A stretch of DNA of 64,000 nt from Streptomyces sp. SCSIO 75703 (GCF_036607905.1 NZ_CP144555.1:2418001-2482000); one strand, 5' to 3'. Numbered from the stretch's first letter, positions 36,210 to 45,939 are shown. Notes: generated by a model from the letters alone, not told the origin. Translations and numbers: made by a program.

Positions 36210-37250
36210 TCAGCGTCCGGTCTTGGGGTCGAATGCGTCTCGGACGGAGTCGCCGAGAAGGTTGAAGGCGAGTACGAAGATCACCAGCGCCGCGCCCGGG
36301 AAGAGCAGGAACATCGGGTCCTGCTCGTACACGTCGGTGCCGATCTTGAACATGCGGCCCCAGTCCGGTGTCGGCTCGACGAAGCCGACACCGATGTACG
36401 AGAGGAAGGCGATGGAGAGGATCGTGCTCGGCAGGATGTAGGTGGCCTGCACCAGGATCGGCGTGACGATGTTCGGCAGGATCTCCTTGCGCACGATGCG
36501 CCAGGGAGAGGCTCCGGACACCTTCGCCGCCTCCACGAACTCCCGGTCCGCCAGCGACAGCACGGAGCTGCGCACCAGGCGGGCCAGACCCATCCAGCCG
36601 AGGAACCACATCACGAGGATGATCGCTATGGCCCGGAGGTAGGTCGGGGTCTCGTCCTGCGGAGAGACGAACATCGCGGTCACGACGGGCATGAAGGCGA
36701 TGAAGAAGAGCTGCTGCGGGAAGGCCAGGAAGAAGTCCGTGACCCGGCCCACCCAGTAGTCGACCCGGCCGCCGAAGTAGCCGCCGATCAGGCCGATGAT
36801 CACGCCGGTGGTCACGCAGAGCACAGTGAGGGCCACCGCGATGTAGAGCGAGGTCCGCATGCCGTACACCAGCATGGTGAACACGTCGCGCCCCAGCTTG
36901 GGCTCCACGCCGAACCAGAACTCGCCCGACATGCCACCGAAGGAACCGGTCGGCATGGCGAAGTCGTCCAGCAGGAACGGGTAGTCCGGCTCCTGCGCGT
37001 ACAGGGTGTACGGGTTCTTGCCGTACAGCTTCGCGATGAGCGGGGCCAGCGCGGCGACGAGGAAGAAGAAAATCACTACGCACGCGGAGACGACTCCGGT
37101 ACGGTCGCGCCTGAAGCGCTGCCACATCAACTGGCCGGGGGAACGGCCCTCAGGCTGCTTCGGCCCCTCGGCGGCCTCGGCGGTCACCACGAGTTCAGGG
37201 TCCAAGGCGACCGTGGCCCCTGAGCCCTCGGCCTTGGTTGGACTGGTCAT
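36210..37250 (-). CDS. bldKA: BldK peptide importer, permease BldKA
   Basis: 346-aa DppC-type permease, first gene of the operon. A ~50-residue acidic cytoplasmic N-terminus precedes the first helix (about 53-73, VVSACVVIFFFLVAALAPLIA). The EAA motif is FVEAAKVSGASPWRIVRKEILPNIVTP. A long extracytoplasmic insertion (KNPYTLYAQEPDYPFLLDDFAMPTGSFGG) follows the first helix. The ATG at 37250 follows GGGGGAAGAAG. It is preceded by an unusually AT-rich upstream region that should hold the operon promoter. Confidence 0.88.
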   Translation of the reverse strand: MTSPTKAEGSGATVALDPELVVTAEAAEGPKQPEGRSPGQLMWQRFRRDRTGVVSACVVIFFFLVAALAPLIAKLYGKNPYTLYAQEPDYPFLLDDFAMPTGSFGGMSGEFWFGVEPKLGRDVFTMLVYGMRTSLYIAVALTVLCVTTGVIIGLIGGYFGGRVDYWVGRVTDFFLAFPQQLFFIAFMPVVTAMFVSPQDETPTYLRAIAIILVMWFLGWMGLARLVRSSVLSLADREFVEAAKVSGASPWRIVRKEILPNIVTPILVQATYILPSTILSIAFLSYIGVGFVEPTPDWGRMFKIGTDVYEQDPMFLLFPGAALVIFVLAFNLLGDSVRDAFDPKTGR

Positions 37251-37646
37251 GTGTCTTCTTCCCCCGGGGGATGGAGAATCGAGCGCAGCGCAGATACCGG
37301 CGGGTTCTGCGGTTTGGGGGAACTTTCGCCAAACGAGTCAACGCGCGTCAAGGGCGAATGACACAGGGATCTCCCTACCGTTCTTATTTTGAGCAAAAAT
37401 TGCAAAGATTGACACCTCTGCGCGCTTGACAGATAAGATCCCCATCCGGCAAATCGGTCATCTCGGCATATTCTCTTGTTCACATGTTCGAAACCTGATT
37501 GTCGGCTCACCGATATCCGAACGGCCTCGCGCACCCCCCGGACGCCCGCCGGCGACCCCCTCCGCCGGCTTTCGGGCACGCCGAGGGGCCCGCCTCCCCC
37601 GCATGATGACGGAGAAGCCGGGCCCGGTAAGGCTTCTGACGGAACG
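37251..37646. other. Long upstream region of bldK, also downstream of typA
   Basis: 396 bp without a gene. Bases 37370-37500 are far more AT-rich than the window average (for example CTTATTTTGAGCAAAAATTGC at about 37383 on the plus strand, with the small palindrome GCAAAAATTGC). TTGACG and TTGACT hexamers occur on the minus strand near 37345-37335. I could not fix a single promoter. The last 35 bp hold the probable typA terminator. Confidence 0.5.
37613..37637 (-). terminator. Hairpin after typA
   Basis: AGAAGCC (37613-37619) pairs with GGCTTCT (37631-37637), with GGGCCC in the loop, 9 nt beyond the typA stop codon. Confidence 0.5.
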
Positions 37647-39563
37647 TCAGGCGTGCTTGGCGCGGCTGGCGGCGCGGGCGCGCTCGCGGGCGTCCAGGTT
37701 CACCTTGCGAATGCGAATGGACTCGGGGGTCACCTCGACGCACTCGTCGTCGCGGCAGAACTCCAGCGACTGCTCCAGCGACAGCTTGCGCGGCGGCACG
37801 ATCGACTCGGTCACGTCGGCCGTCGACGACCGCATGTTCGTGAGCTTCTTCTCCTTGGTGATGTTGACGTCCATGTCGTCGGAGCGCGAGTTCTCGCCGA
37901 CGATCATGCCCTCGTACACCTCGGTGCCGGGGTCGGTGAAGAGCACCCCGCGCTCCTGGAGATTCGTCATCGCGAACGCCGTGACGGCGCCCGCGCGGTC
38001 CGCGACGAGGGAGCCGTTGCTGCGCGTGCTGAGCGCCCCGAACCAGGGCTCGTGGCCCTCGTGGAGGGAGTGGGCGATGCCCGTGCCACGCGTCTGGGTC
38101 AGGAACTCGGTCCGGAATCCGATCAGGCCGCGGGAGGGCACGATGAACTCCAGGCGGACCCAGCCCGAGCCGTGGTTGGACATGTTGTCCATGCGGCCCT
38201 TGCGGACGCCCATGAGCTGCGTGACCGCGCCCATGTGCTCCTCCGGCACGTCGATGGTCAGGCGCTCGACCGGCTCGTGCGTCTTGCCGTCGACCTCCTT
38301 GGTGACCACCTGGGGCTTGCCGACGGTCAGCTCGAAGCCCTCCCGGCGCATCTGCTCGACCAGGATCGCGAGGGCCAGCTCGCCGCGTCCCTGCACCTCC
38401 CAGGCGTCCGGCCGGCCGGTCTCCAGCACGCGCAGCGACACGTTGCCGATCAGCTCGCGGTCGAGGCGGTCCTTGACCTGGCGGGCGGTGACCTTGCGGT
38501 CCTTGACGGCCGACTTGTTGTCGGCGCCCTTGCCGGTGGCGCCGCGGCCGACCAGCGGGGAGGTGTTGGTGCCGATGGTCATGGAGATCGCCGGCTCGTC
38601 CACCATGATCAGCGGCAGCGCGACCGGGTTCTCCACGTCGGCCAGGGTCTCGCCGATCATGATGTCCGGGATGCCGGCGACCGCGCAGATGTCACCGGGG
38701 CCGGCCTTCTCGGCGGGCTTGCGGGTGAGCGCCTCGGTCATCATCAGCTCGGAGATCCGCACATTCTGCACGGTCCCGTCGCGCTTCATCCAGGCGACGG
38801 TCTGGCCCTTCTTCAGCTCGCCCTGGTGCACGCGCAGCAGCGCGATGCGGCCGAGGAAGTTGTCGGCGTCCAGGTTGGTCACGTGGGCCTGGAGGGGGGC
38901 GCCCTCCTCGTAGACCGGGGCCGGGATGTGCGACAGGATCGTCGAGAAGAACGGCTCCAGGCTGTCCGAGTCGCCCGGCACGCTGCCGTCCTGCGGCTTG
39001 GTCAGCGAGGCGATGCCGTCCCGCCCGCAGGCGTAGACGATCGGGAACTCGATCTGCTCCTCGTCGGCGTCCAGGTCGAGGAAGAGGTCGTACGCCTCGT
39101 TGACCACCTCGTCGATGCGGGCGTCGGGCCGGTCCGTCTTGTTGATGCACAGGATGATCGGCAGCCGCGCCTGCAGCGCCTTGCGCAGCACGAAGCGGGT
39201 CTGGGGCAGCGGCCCCTCGGAGGAGTCGACGAGCAGGACCACGCCGTCGACCATCGACAGACCACGCTCGACCTCACCGCCGAAGTCGGCGTGGCCGGGG
39301 GTGTCGATGATGTTGATCGTGATGGGCTCCCCGCCGTCCTTCGGGTGGTACTTCACCGCGGTGTTCTTGGCGAGGATCGTGATGCCCTTCTCACGCTCCA
39401 GGTCGTTCGAGTCCATCATGCGGTCGTCCACGGTGTCGAGCTGGTGCGCGGCGAAGGCACCGGCCTGCTTGAGCATCCCGTCGACGATGGTGGTCTTGCC
39501 GTGATCGACGTGGGCGACGATGGCGACATTGCGGATGTTGTGACGCGTAACAGACACAGCCAT
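37647..39563 (-). CDS. typA: Translational GTPase TypA/BipA
   Basis: Ribosome-associated GTPase of the EF-G superfamily involved in stress and low-temperature ribosome function. The 638-aa protein has G1 AHVDHGKTT (about 16-24), switch [12 protein letters not shown]3 [17 protein letters not shown]4 NKTDRPDAR, then domains II, III and V, and the BipA-specific C-terminus starting near [31 protein letters not shown]. The ATG at 39563 follows GGGAGTACGCCTCAT. Its neighbour upstream is an LpqW-like lipoprotein gene, the same pair as typA-lpqW in mycobacteria; a 144-nt gap suggests separate or weakly linked transcription. Confidence 0.95.
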   Translation of the reverse strand: MAVSVTRHNIRNVAIVAHVDHGKTTIVDGMLKQAGAFAAHQLDTVDDRMMDSNDLEREKGITILAKNTAVKYHPKDGGEPITINIIDTPGHADFGGEVERGLSMVDGVVLLVDSSEGPLPQTRFVLRKALQARLPIILCINKTDRPDARIDEVVNEAYDLFLDLDADEEQIEFPIVYACGRDGIASLTKPQDGSVPGDSDSLEPFFSTILSHIPAPVYEEGAPLQAHVTNLDADNFLGRIALLRVHQGELKKGQTVAWMKRDGTVQNVRISELMMTEALTRKPAEKAGPGDICAVAGIPDIMIGETLADVENPVALPLIMVDEPAISMTIGTNTSPLVGRGATGKGADNKSAVKDRKVTARQVKDRLDRELIGNVSLRVLETGRPDAWEVQGRGELALAILVEQMRREGFELTVGKPQVVTKEVDGKTHEPVERLTIDVPEEHMGAVTQLMGVRKGRMDNMSNHGSGWVRLEFIVPSRGLIGFRTEFLTQTRGTGIAHSLHEGHEPWFGALSTRSNGSLVADRAGAVTAFAMTNLQERGVLFTDPGTEVYEGMIVGENSRSDDMDVNITKEKKLTNMRSSTADVTESIVPPRKLSLEQSLEFCRDDECVEVTPESIRIRKVNLDARERARAASRAKHA

Positions 39564-39707
39564 ATGAGGCGTACTCCCGGAGGGTGTGAGGACGGCCCTC
39601 GCGTACGTCCATGTCACGCGGGCCTGCCGGGCGGTGCACGCCACGGCCTCACCCAATGGTACGGGGCGCCGGGACGTGACTTTACGGGGCGGGGCGCCCG
39701 AAACCGC

Positions 39708-42002
39708 TCAGGAGGACGGCCGGGGCGACGCCTCGGCGCCCCGCGCGCCCTTCGCCAGGAAGCCCATGTCCTGGTGGACGGGGGTGGCGAGACCGAAGGC
39801 GCCGGCGTTGACGAGACCGGTGCGGGCGGCCACGAGCTGGGGGCGCTGGTAGAGCGGGATGGAGGCCGCCGCCGCCCAGATCCGCTGGTCCGCCTTGCGC
39901 AGCAGCGCGTCCGCCTCCTTCTCGTCCAGCGTCGTCATGGCCTGGTCGAAGAGCTGGTCGACCTGGTCGGTGCCGACCCGGGTGTAGTTCTGCGCGACGT
40001 TCAGGGAGCCGTCGGCGGCGGGGACGGGCTTGGCGTAGATCGGGCGGGCGTCGGTGGCGGGGAAGGCGGAGGCGGGCCAGGAGTAGAGCGCGAGGTCGTA
40101 CTCGCCGGAGGCGATGTGGTCCTTGAAGTAGCTCTCGTCCGGGACCTTGGAGATCTCGGTGCCGACGCCGATCCGCTTCAGCATCGCCGAGATCCGGTCG
40201 GCGACCGTGCGCAGCGCCTCGGAGCCGGGGCCGGAGGGGAGCACGAAGCGCAGCGTGAGGGCCTTGCCGTCCTTGGCGAGCGGGGCCGAGGCGGCGCCGG
40301 CCGGGGCCGCGGTGCCCTTGGGGGCGTAGGCGCCGGGCACGCCGCCCTGCGCGGTGTTCTGCCCGCCGTCCCGGTCCTCGTGCCGGCCCTCGTGGTGCTC
40401 GTCGGCGCGCTTGCCGTCGTCGCCGGCGGAGCCGCCGTCCCGCCCGTTCCCCTCCTCGGCCGTCCCGCCGTCCCGGCCGTTCTTCCGGTCGTCCTGGCCG
40501 ACGATGTACGTGCCGTCGTCGTCCTCGCCGGACGGGGCGTCCTTGCCGTCCTTCGTGCCGTCCTCGGCGCCGGCCGCCTTCTCGCCCTTCTTCTCCGGCT
40601 CCACCGGACCGCCGGGCACCCAGCCGGCGTCCGCGAGGAGCGCGCGGGCCTCCTTGGTGTCGGGCTTGCCGAGCGCGTCGCTGCCGTCGGCGTAGGCGGA
40701 CTGCCCGGCGAGCGCGAGGTGGCTGCCCACCGGCTTCGCGGGCAGGCCCAGCGGCTTGAGCACCGCCTCGGCCAGCGCGGTGCGGTCCAGGGCGCGGGCC
40801 ACGGCGCGGCGCACGCGCTCGTCGGCGAGGGGGCCGTCGGCGCCGTTCAGGGCGAGCTGGGTGTAGGCGGGCTCCAGCGACTTGCGGACCTCGAAGCCGC
40901 GCAGCGCCCGCTGCCGGGTCTCCTGCGCGGCGAGCGCCTCGCGCCGCTTCTCGCGGGCCTCCCCCTCCTCCTCGGCGGCCTCCTCGTCGGACCCGTGGGC
41001 GACGGCCCAGGAGCGCAGCGCCTCGGCGGCCGAGACGCCCGGCGCCCCCGCGAGCGGCGACGCGCCGGGCGCCGGTGTGCCGTCCGGGCCCATCAGCGGC
41101 GTCCCGGTGCCCGCGTCGCGCGGACCGGCGGCCACGGAGACCTGCCGCGCGGCGTCCGGGTCGATCTCGGCCAGGTCGATGGTGTCCTCGGCGAGCGCGG
41201 TGACCCGGTCCTCGCGCGGCACGGCGCGCAGCACGATCTCGTCCAGCCGGGGCTGGGCACCCCACCAGCGCGGATTGCGGCCGAGGACGACCTCCTCGCC
41301 CTGGACGTCGACCTTCTTGAGGGAGAACGGCCCCGCGGTCACCTTGAGCTTGCGCCGCGCGCCGTCGTTGAAGGAGTCCGGGGTGCCCATGACCTCCTTC
41401 GGGTACAGCGGGGTGAACAGCGACTTCCAGTCGGCGTAGGGCCGGCTGAAGGTGACCTTGACCTCCAGGTCGTGGGCGCCGCGCTCGATCTTCTCGATGC
41501 GGTCGTAGCCCGCGTTGCGGGCGGTCCAGTAGGCGCTGTCCTTGCCGGACAGGGCCCGCCACTGGGCGGCGAAGTCGGCGGCGCCGATCTCCCGGCCGTC
41601 GCTCCAGACGGCCTGCTGGTTGAGCTTGTAGAGCACGACCTGCTGGGGCTCGGTCTCGACGATCTTGGCCGATTCCAGGTAGTCGGCGTCGCGGACGGGG
41701 CGGCCCGCCTCGTCCATGCGGTACATCGAGGGCAGCACGGCCTCGGCGACCCGCGTGGTGGTCGCGTCGGCGTCCGCCTGGAAGGCGTTGAGGGTCTCCG
41801 GCACGGAGTCGACGGCCCAGCGCAGGGTGCCGCCGTCGGCGATCCGGGAGCGGGCCGCGGGGGCGATGTCCTGCCCGGCGAGGGGCTTGCCCGCGCGGTC
41901 GTCGGAGCTGCATCCGGCCAGCGCGGGGACCGCGAGCACACCCGCGGTGAGAAAGGCGACCGAGCGGGTGAGCGCGCGTGGTCCGACGCCGACGTGGGAC
42001 AT
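39708..42002 (-). CDS. LpqW-like family-5 substrate-binding lipoprotein
   Basis: 764-aa lipoprotein: signal peptide with lipobox VPALAGC (Cys31), then an SBP_bac_5 fold (GTLRWAVDSVPETLNAFQADAD, YKLNQQAVWSDGREIGAADFAAQW, GPFSLKKVD, and SIPLYQRPQLVAART at the end). Two insertions are unusual: a charged segment EEAAEEEGEAREKRREALAAQE (about 355-375) and a ~90-residue acidic/Gly-rich low-complexity stretch (about 455-545). No permease or ATPase genes are adjacent, so it is probably not a transport receptor. The typA neighbour relates it to mycobacterial LpqW, which acts in phosphatidylinositol mannoside/lipoarabinomannan synthesis. GGAGGTAG precedes the ATG. Confidence 0.82.
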   Translation of the reverse strand: MSHVGVGPRALTRSVAFLTAGVLAVPALAGCSSDDRAGKPLAGQDIAPAARSRIADGGTLRWAVDSVPETLNAFQADADATTTRVAEAVLPSMYRMDEAGRPVRDADYLESAKIVETEPQQVVLYKLNQQAVWSDGREIGAADFAAQWRALSGKDSAYWTARNAGYDRIEKIERGAHDLEVKVTFSRPYADWKSLFTPLYPKEVMGTPDSFNDGARRKLKVTAGPFSLKKVDVQGEEVVLGRNPRWWGAQPRLDEIVLRAVPREDRVTALAEDTIDLAEIDPDAARQVSVAAGPRDAGTGTPLMGPDGTPAPGASPLAGAPGVSAAEALRSWAVAHGSDEEAAEEEGEAREKRREALAAQETRQRALRGFEVRKSLEPAYTQLALNGADGPLADERVRRAVARALDRTALAEAVLKPLGLPAKPVGSHLALAGQSAYADGSDALGKPDTKEARALLADAGWVPGGPVEPEKKGEKAAGAEDGTKDGKDAPSGEDDDGTYIVGQDDRKNGRDGGTAEEGNGRDGGSAGDDGKRADEHHEGRHEDRDGGQNTAQGGVPGAYAPKGTAAPAGAASAPLAKDGKALTLRFVLPSGPGSEALRTVADRISAMLKRIGVGTEISKVPDESYFKDHIASGEYDLALYSWPASAFPATDARPIYAKPVPAADGSLNVAQNYTRVGTDQVDQLFDQAMTTLDEKEADALLRKADQRIWAAAASIPLYQRPQLVAARTGLVNAGAFGLATPVHQDMGFLAKGARGAEASPRPSS

Positions 42003-42034
42003 CTGTGCTACCTCCGGTGGGCCGCGTGGGTCGC

Positions 42035-42052
42035 GATCACCCTGCTGTGATC
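42035..42052. promoter_or_regulatory. Inverted repeat GATCAC-N6-GTGATC, candidate operator
   Basis: Perfect 6-bp arms separated by CCTGCT, 33-50 nt upstream of the LpqW-like start codon and overlapping a second palindrome TGTGATCACA (42046-42055). The region is shared with the divergent 42263 gene. A dimeric regulator is a reasonable guess. Confidence 0.45.
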
Positions 42053-42262
42053 ACATTTGGCGGTATATGGAGTTGATCATTTGTATCCGTACGGCTCTGC
42101 GGGCCACTGAAGAGGAAAGGCTTCGGCAACCCGGGGAGACACGGCGAGGGAGCGCGGCAACCCCACTCGTGCGGCCCAACGCGCCCCGGCGCGCACCGGC
42201 GGGTGTCCCGGCCGGCCGTCCGCCCGGTCGCGGCGGCGCGGGGCCGCTCGTACGCTCCCGGT

Positions 42263-42679
42263 GTGACGCCCCTCCCCGTCCGGAACCGGCCACGGCGTGC
42301 CACGGCGCACCGCTCCGTGCGGGTCGCACACGCCCTGCTGGGCGGCGCGGCGGGGGTGATGTGGCTGGTGCTGCCGCTCACGGCGGCGCGGGGCGGCCCG
42401 CCGGCCGTGCCCGCCGGCCCCGCCGGGACGGCGGCGAGCACCCCGGCGCGGGACCGCGCCGGGGGCGGGGCGCCGAGCGCCGACCTGGTGCTGCCGCTGG
42501 TCACCGCGGGCACGGTCTGCGTGCTCGCCGGGTACGGGCGAGTGCGCCGCCTGCGGCGCGCGCGGACCCGGACGACGCCGGGCGCCACGCCCACCGGCGC
42601 CTGCGACGACCTCCCCGGCTACGCCGGCCCGCCGGCGGCGGGCCCTCCGGCACCGTCCCGGGCTGGGACGGGCGGCTGA
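42263..42679 (+). CDS. Hypothetical membrane protein, 138 aa
   Basis: Starts at GTG 42263 (VTPLPVRNRPRRATAHRSVRVAHALLGG). Two hydrophobic segments (about 23-40, HALLGGAAGVMWLVLPL, and 77-92, LVLPLVTAGTVCVLAGYG) flank an Ala/Gly/Pro-rich loop, and the C-terminus is Pro/Ala-rich. No known domain is seen. The coding signal is moderate: the N-terminus looks like that of other Streptomyces membrane proteins, but the composition is close to that of GC-rich non-coding DNA. No strong ribosome site. Confidence 0.6.
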   Translation: MTPLPVRNRPRRATAHRSVRVAHALLGGAAGVMWLVLPLTAARGGPPAVPAGPAGTAASTPARDRAGGGAPSADLVLPLVTAGTVCVLAGYGRVRRLRRARTRTTPGATPTGACDDLPGYAGPPAAGPPAPSRAGTGG

Positions 42680-42988
42680 GCGGGGGCCCGGGGCGGGGTG
42701 GTACCGCCGGGGCCTGGCGGGTGCCGGGCCGAGCGGACGCCGAGGCCGAGCGGGGGTGCGCCGGGCTCGGCGGCTCTGCGCCTTTCGGGCCCTCGCGGGC
42801 GCCGTCGGGCGCTACGGGGCTCGGGTGCCGTCGCACGCTACGCGGGCTCGGGCGCCGTCGGGCGCTACGCGGGGGCTCGGGCGCCGTGTCCCGGGCGCCG
42901 CGGGCCGCCGCAGGCTGCCGCGGGCCGCCTCGGATGGCGTCTCGGGCTGCTCGCGGGTGCCGCGGGTGCCCCGGGTGCCGCGGGCCGC
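42680..42988. other. Convergent spacer with GC-rich tandem repeats
   Basis: 309 bp between two convergent genes. It contains the 26-29-bp tandem repeat at 42797-42900 and a 9-bp repeat near 42956-42986; otherwise nothing coding is seen. Confidence 0.6.
42797..42900. repeat. Tandem repeat, about 3.5 units of 26-29 bp
   Basis: Units start at 42797, 42823, 42850 and 42879 and share the pattern GGGYGCCGTCGGGCGCTACG followed by CGGGCTC; the last unit is partial. A separate GCGGGTGCC-like 9-bp repeat occurs about three times at 42955-42985. Confidence 0.75.
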
Positions 42989-45628
42989 TCAGAACAGGCC
43001 CAGCAGGGCCTCCGCGGGGTCGGTCAGCGGCGTGTCGTCGCCCGGCAGGGGCAGCTCGAACCAGACCGTCTTGCCGCGCGGGGTGCGGCGCGAGCCCCAG
43101 GCCGCGCTGAGCAGTCCGACCAGTTGCAGCCCCCGGCCGCCCTCGTCGGTGTCGCGGGCCCGGCGCCGGCGCGGCTGGACCAGTCCGGAGTCCCACACCT
43201 CGCAGACCAGTGTGCGGTCGAGCAGCAGGCGGAGCCTGATCTCGCCCTCCCCGTACCGCAGGGCGTTGGTGACCAGTTCGCTGACGAGCAGTTCGGTGGT
43301 GTCGGTCAGCGGTTCCAGGCCCCAGCCCCGCAACTGGGCGCGGGTGTACTCGCGGGCCCGGCCCACGCTGCGCGGCTCGCGCGGCAGGGTCCAGTCGCCG
43401 ACGGACTCGGCGGGCAGTCCCTGGACGCGGGCCAGCAGCAGGGCGATGTCGTCCTCGCCGTGGTGGGTGTCGAGCGTGCCGAGGATCTGGTCGCAGACGT
43501 CCTCCAGCGGCCGGGCCGGGTCGGTGAGCGCGCCCACGAACGCCTGGAGCCCTTCGTCCAGGGGATGGTCGCGGCTCTCGACCAGCCCGTCGGTGTAGAG
43601 CGCGAGCAGGGCGCCCTCGGGCAGTTCGACCTCCACCTCCTCGAACGGCTCCCCGCCCACGCCGAGCGGCAGGCCCGGCGGCACGTCCAGCATCAGCGCG
43701 GACTCGCCGGGCTCGACCAGGACGGGCGGCAGGTGGCCCGCGTTGGCGAAGGTGCAGCGCCGGGTCACCGCGTCGTAGACGGCGTAGACGCAGGTCGCCA
43801 GGTACACCTCGGACAGGTCGGCCTCGCGGGGGCGGCGGGCGGCACGGGTGGCCTGCTGGACGCCGCCGGGGGCGCCGAGGCCGCGGGCGATCTCGTCGAG
43901 CTGGGAGAGCACCTCGGCCGGTTCGAGGTCGAGCTGGGCCAGGGTGCGTACGGCGGTGCGCAGTTCGCCCATGGCGACGGCGGCGCGCAGTCCGCGGCCC
44001 ATGACGTCGCCGACGACCAGCGCGGTGCGGTGGCCGGGCAGTTCGATCACGTCGAACCAGTCGCCGCCGACCTCGCTGGGCCGGCCGGTGGCCGCGTTCC
44101 CCGGCAGGTAGCGGCAGGCGATGTCGAGGCCGGACGCCTCCGGGTCGCCGGGCGGCAGCAGGGACCGTTGCAGTATCAACGCCCGTTCGTGCTCGCGGCG
44201 GTAGAGGCGGGCGTTGTCGATGCAGACCGCGGCGCGCGTGGCCAGTTCCACGGCGAGGTCGCGGTCCCGGTCGCCGAACGGTTCGCTGCCCTTGGCCCGC
44301 GCGAACTGGGCGAGCCCGACCACGGTGTCGTTCGCGACCATCGGCACGGCGAGGGTGGACTGCACGAGCCCGCCCTCCTCCGCGGGGACGCTGCGCGGAC
44401 GGGCCGTGCGCAGGGCGTCGGCGCAGGGCGAGTTGAACGGGTAGTGGTGCCGGGCGCCGAGCTGGACCCGTTCGCCGGTGCCGTCGAAGGGCGCCGCCGA
44501 CACGGCGCTGGAGAAGGCGACGCGGCGCAGTTCGGCGCTGCCGTCGGCGAGGCCGGGCGGGGTCTCGTCGCCGGCCAGCAGGCCCTGGTAGAGGTCGACG
44601 GTGGCCAGGTCGCAGAAGCCGGGGACGACGACGTCGAGGAGTTGGCGGGCCGTGGTCTCCAGGTCGAGGGAGTTGCCGATGCGGGCGCCGGCCTCGTTGA
44701 GGAGGGCCAGATTGCGCCGGGCGGCGGCGGCCTCGCGGGCGGCGGCACGACGCGCGGTGATGTCGGTGCCGAGCCAGGCCACGCCGATGGGCCGGCCGGA
44801 ACCGCTGTGCACCCGGTAGAGGTTGACCGACCAGTGGCGGCGTTCCTCCGATTCCGGCACGAAGCCGGTGACGTGCATGTCGGTGATGGAGTCACCGGTC
44901 TCCAGCACCCGGCGCAGGGTGGCGGAGACCCGGTCGGCCTCGGCGCGCGACAGGTAGTCGTGGACGCCCCGGCCCCGGTGCTCGTCGGGCGTGCCGCCGA
45001 AGATGGAGGCGAACCGCCGGTTGGCCCGGCGCACCCGCAGGTCGGTGTCGATCAGCAGGAAGCCGAACGGAGACTGGCCGAATATCGCCTGTGAGGCGGC
45101 GAGGTCGGTCTCGATGCTGCGCAGGGTGCGGACGTCGACGACGATGCAGACGGCGGCCCTCTCGCCGGACTCCGTCCGTGTCGGCATGACGTACACCTCG
45201 GCCAGTCCGTGCCGGTCCCGGTGTCCGTCGCGCCCGGCGGCGCCGGGACCCCGGGGGACCCGGAAGGGGACGACGCCGGTCCACTCCCGGCCGTCGAGGA
45301 TCTCGGCCATCTTGCGCTGGCCCCGGTCGTGCAGGTCCGGGTCGATGAACGCCTCGACGGGGTCCATGCCGACGGCGGTCCGGGCGGGGATGCCGAGGAG
45401 CTGTTCGGCGCGCAGGCTCCACTGGTCGACGAGGCCGTCGGGGCCGATGGAGAAGGACGCGACCTTGACGTAGTCGTAGATCGAGCCGGGCGGACTGCTC
45501 TGCCACACGGCGTCGCCTGGCGGCGTGTCACCGGGGGCGGTGTGCGCCATGGCGCCGCCCACGGCTCCGGCCTGCGCGCCGTTCGCCGGGCCCTCGGGCC
45601 CCGTGGCCCTCGCTGGTATCTCGCTCAC
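42989..45628 (-). CDS. PAS/GAF PP2C phosphatase fused to RsbW-like ATPase domain
   Basis: 879-aa soluble regulator. Order: N-terminal PAS-like domain (about 50-165), second PAS (about 175-290, FGQSPFGFLLIDTDLRVRRANRRFASIFGG), GAF (about 310-475), RsbU/SpoIIE-type PP2C phosphatase (about 490-720, EVGGDWFDVIELPGHRTALVVGDVMGRGLRAA, AGHLPPVLV, LYTDGLVESRD), and a C-terminal HATPase_c domain with N-box LLVSELVTNALRYG and EGGRGLQLVG. Such proteins dephosphorylate anti-anti-sigma factors, and the ATPase domain may phosphorylate them. The GTG at 45628 follows GGAGGGGACGGATCGC. It lies downstream of a stand-alone RsbW-like gene on the same strand (311-nt gap). Confidence 0.87.
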   Translation of the reverse strand: MSEIPARATGPEGPANGAQAGAVGGAMAHTAPGDTPPGDAVWQSSPPGSIYDYVKVASFSIGPDGLVDQWSLRAEQLLGIPARTAVGMDPVEAFIDPDLHDRGQRKMAEILDGREWTGVVPFRVPRGPGAAGRDGHRDRHGLAEVYVMPTRTESGERAAVCIVVDVRTLRSIETDLAASQAIFGQSPFGFLLIDTDLRVRRANRRFASIFGGTPDEHRGRGVHDYLSRAEADRVSATLRRVLETGDSITDMHVTGFVPESEERRHWSVNLYRVHSGSGRPIGVAWLGTDITARRAAAREAAAARRNLALLNEAGARIGNSLDLETTARQLLDVVVPGFCDLATVDLYQGLLAGDETPPGLADGSAELRRVAFSSAVSAAPFDGTGERVQLGARHHYPFNSPCADALRTARPRSVPAEEGGLVQSTLAVPMVANDTVVGLAQFARAKGSEPFGDRDRDLAVELATRAAVCIDNARLYRREHERALILQRSLLPPGDPEASGLDIACRYLPGNAATGRPSEVGGDWFDVIELPGHRTALVVGDVMGRGLRAAVAMGELRTAVRTLAQLDLEPAEVLSQLDEIARGLGAPGGVQQATRAARRPREADLSEVYLATCVYAVYDAVTRRCTFANAGHLPPVLVEPGESALMLDVPPGLPLGVGGEPFEEVEVELPEGALLALYTDGLVESRDHPLDEGLQAFVGALTDPARPLEDVCDQILGTLDTHHGEDDIALLLARVQGLPAESVGDWTLPREPRSVGRAREYTRAQLRGWGLEPLTDTTELLVSELVTNALRYGEGEIRLRLLLDRTLVCEVWDSGLVQPRRRRARDTDEGGRGLQLVGLLSAAWGSRRTPRGKTVWFELPLPGDDTPLTDPAEALLGLF

Positions 45629-45939
45629 GCGATCCGTCCCCTCCAGCTCACCGCGTCCGGCACCGGTCACCGGGGGCGGCTGCCCGCAGTATCCAGCACT
45701 ACGGCGCCGCGCGACACGGTGTTCACGATCACAGCACGGTCCCGATGGTTTTCGGTCCGGACCGTGACAACACTTCCACTCTTCTAACCAGCGGACACGT
45801 CATCGAATCACGCTCGCGGCCCCCCGTCGTCGGCCGGATCCGGCCGGGCGCCGGAGGGCGGGCGGGCACGGGCGCGCGCCGGGTCCCGTGCGACGGGCTC
45901 CGGAGGACCCGGGCGGTGGCTACCGGCCGGTCGCCCCGT
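45629..45939. other. Spacer between the two RsbW-related genes
   Basis: 311 bp. Bases 45715-45810 are relatively AT-rich and probably contain the promoter of the phosphatase gene. A perfect 16-bp palindrome CGGCCGGATCCGGCCG occurs at 45831-45846. Confidence 0.4.

Noticed and set aside
37476..42050. A 1524-codon plus-strand open frame opposite typA and the LpqW-like gene
   Set aside because: It is an antisense shadow: GC-rich codons of the real minus-strand genes leave the opposite frame open. Its translation is Gly/Val/Leu/Arg/Asp-rich with no domain, while the minus strand encodes recognisable proteins.
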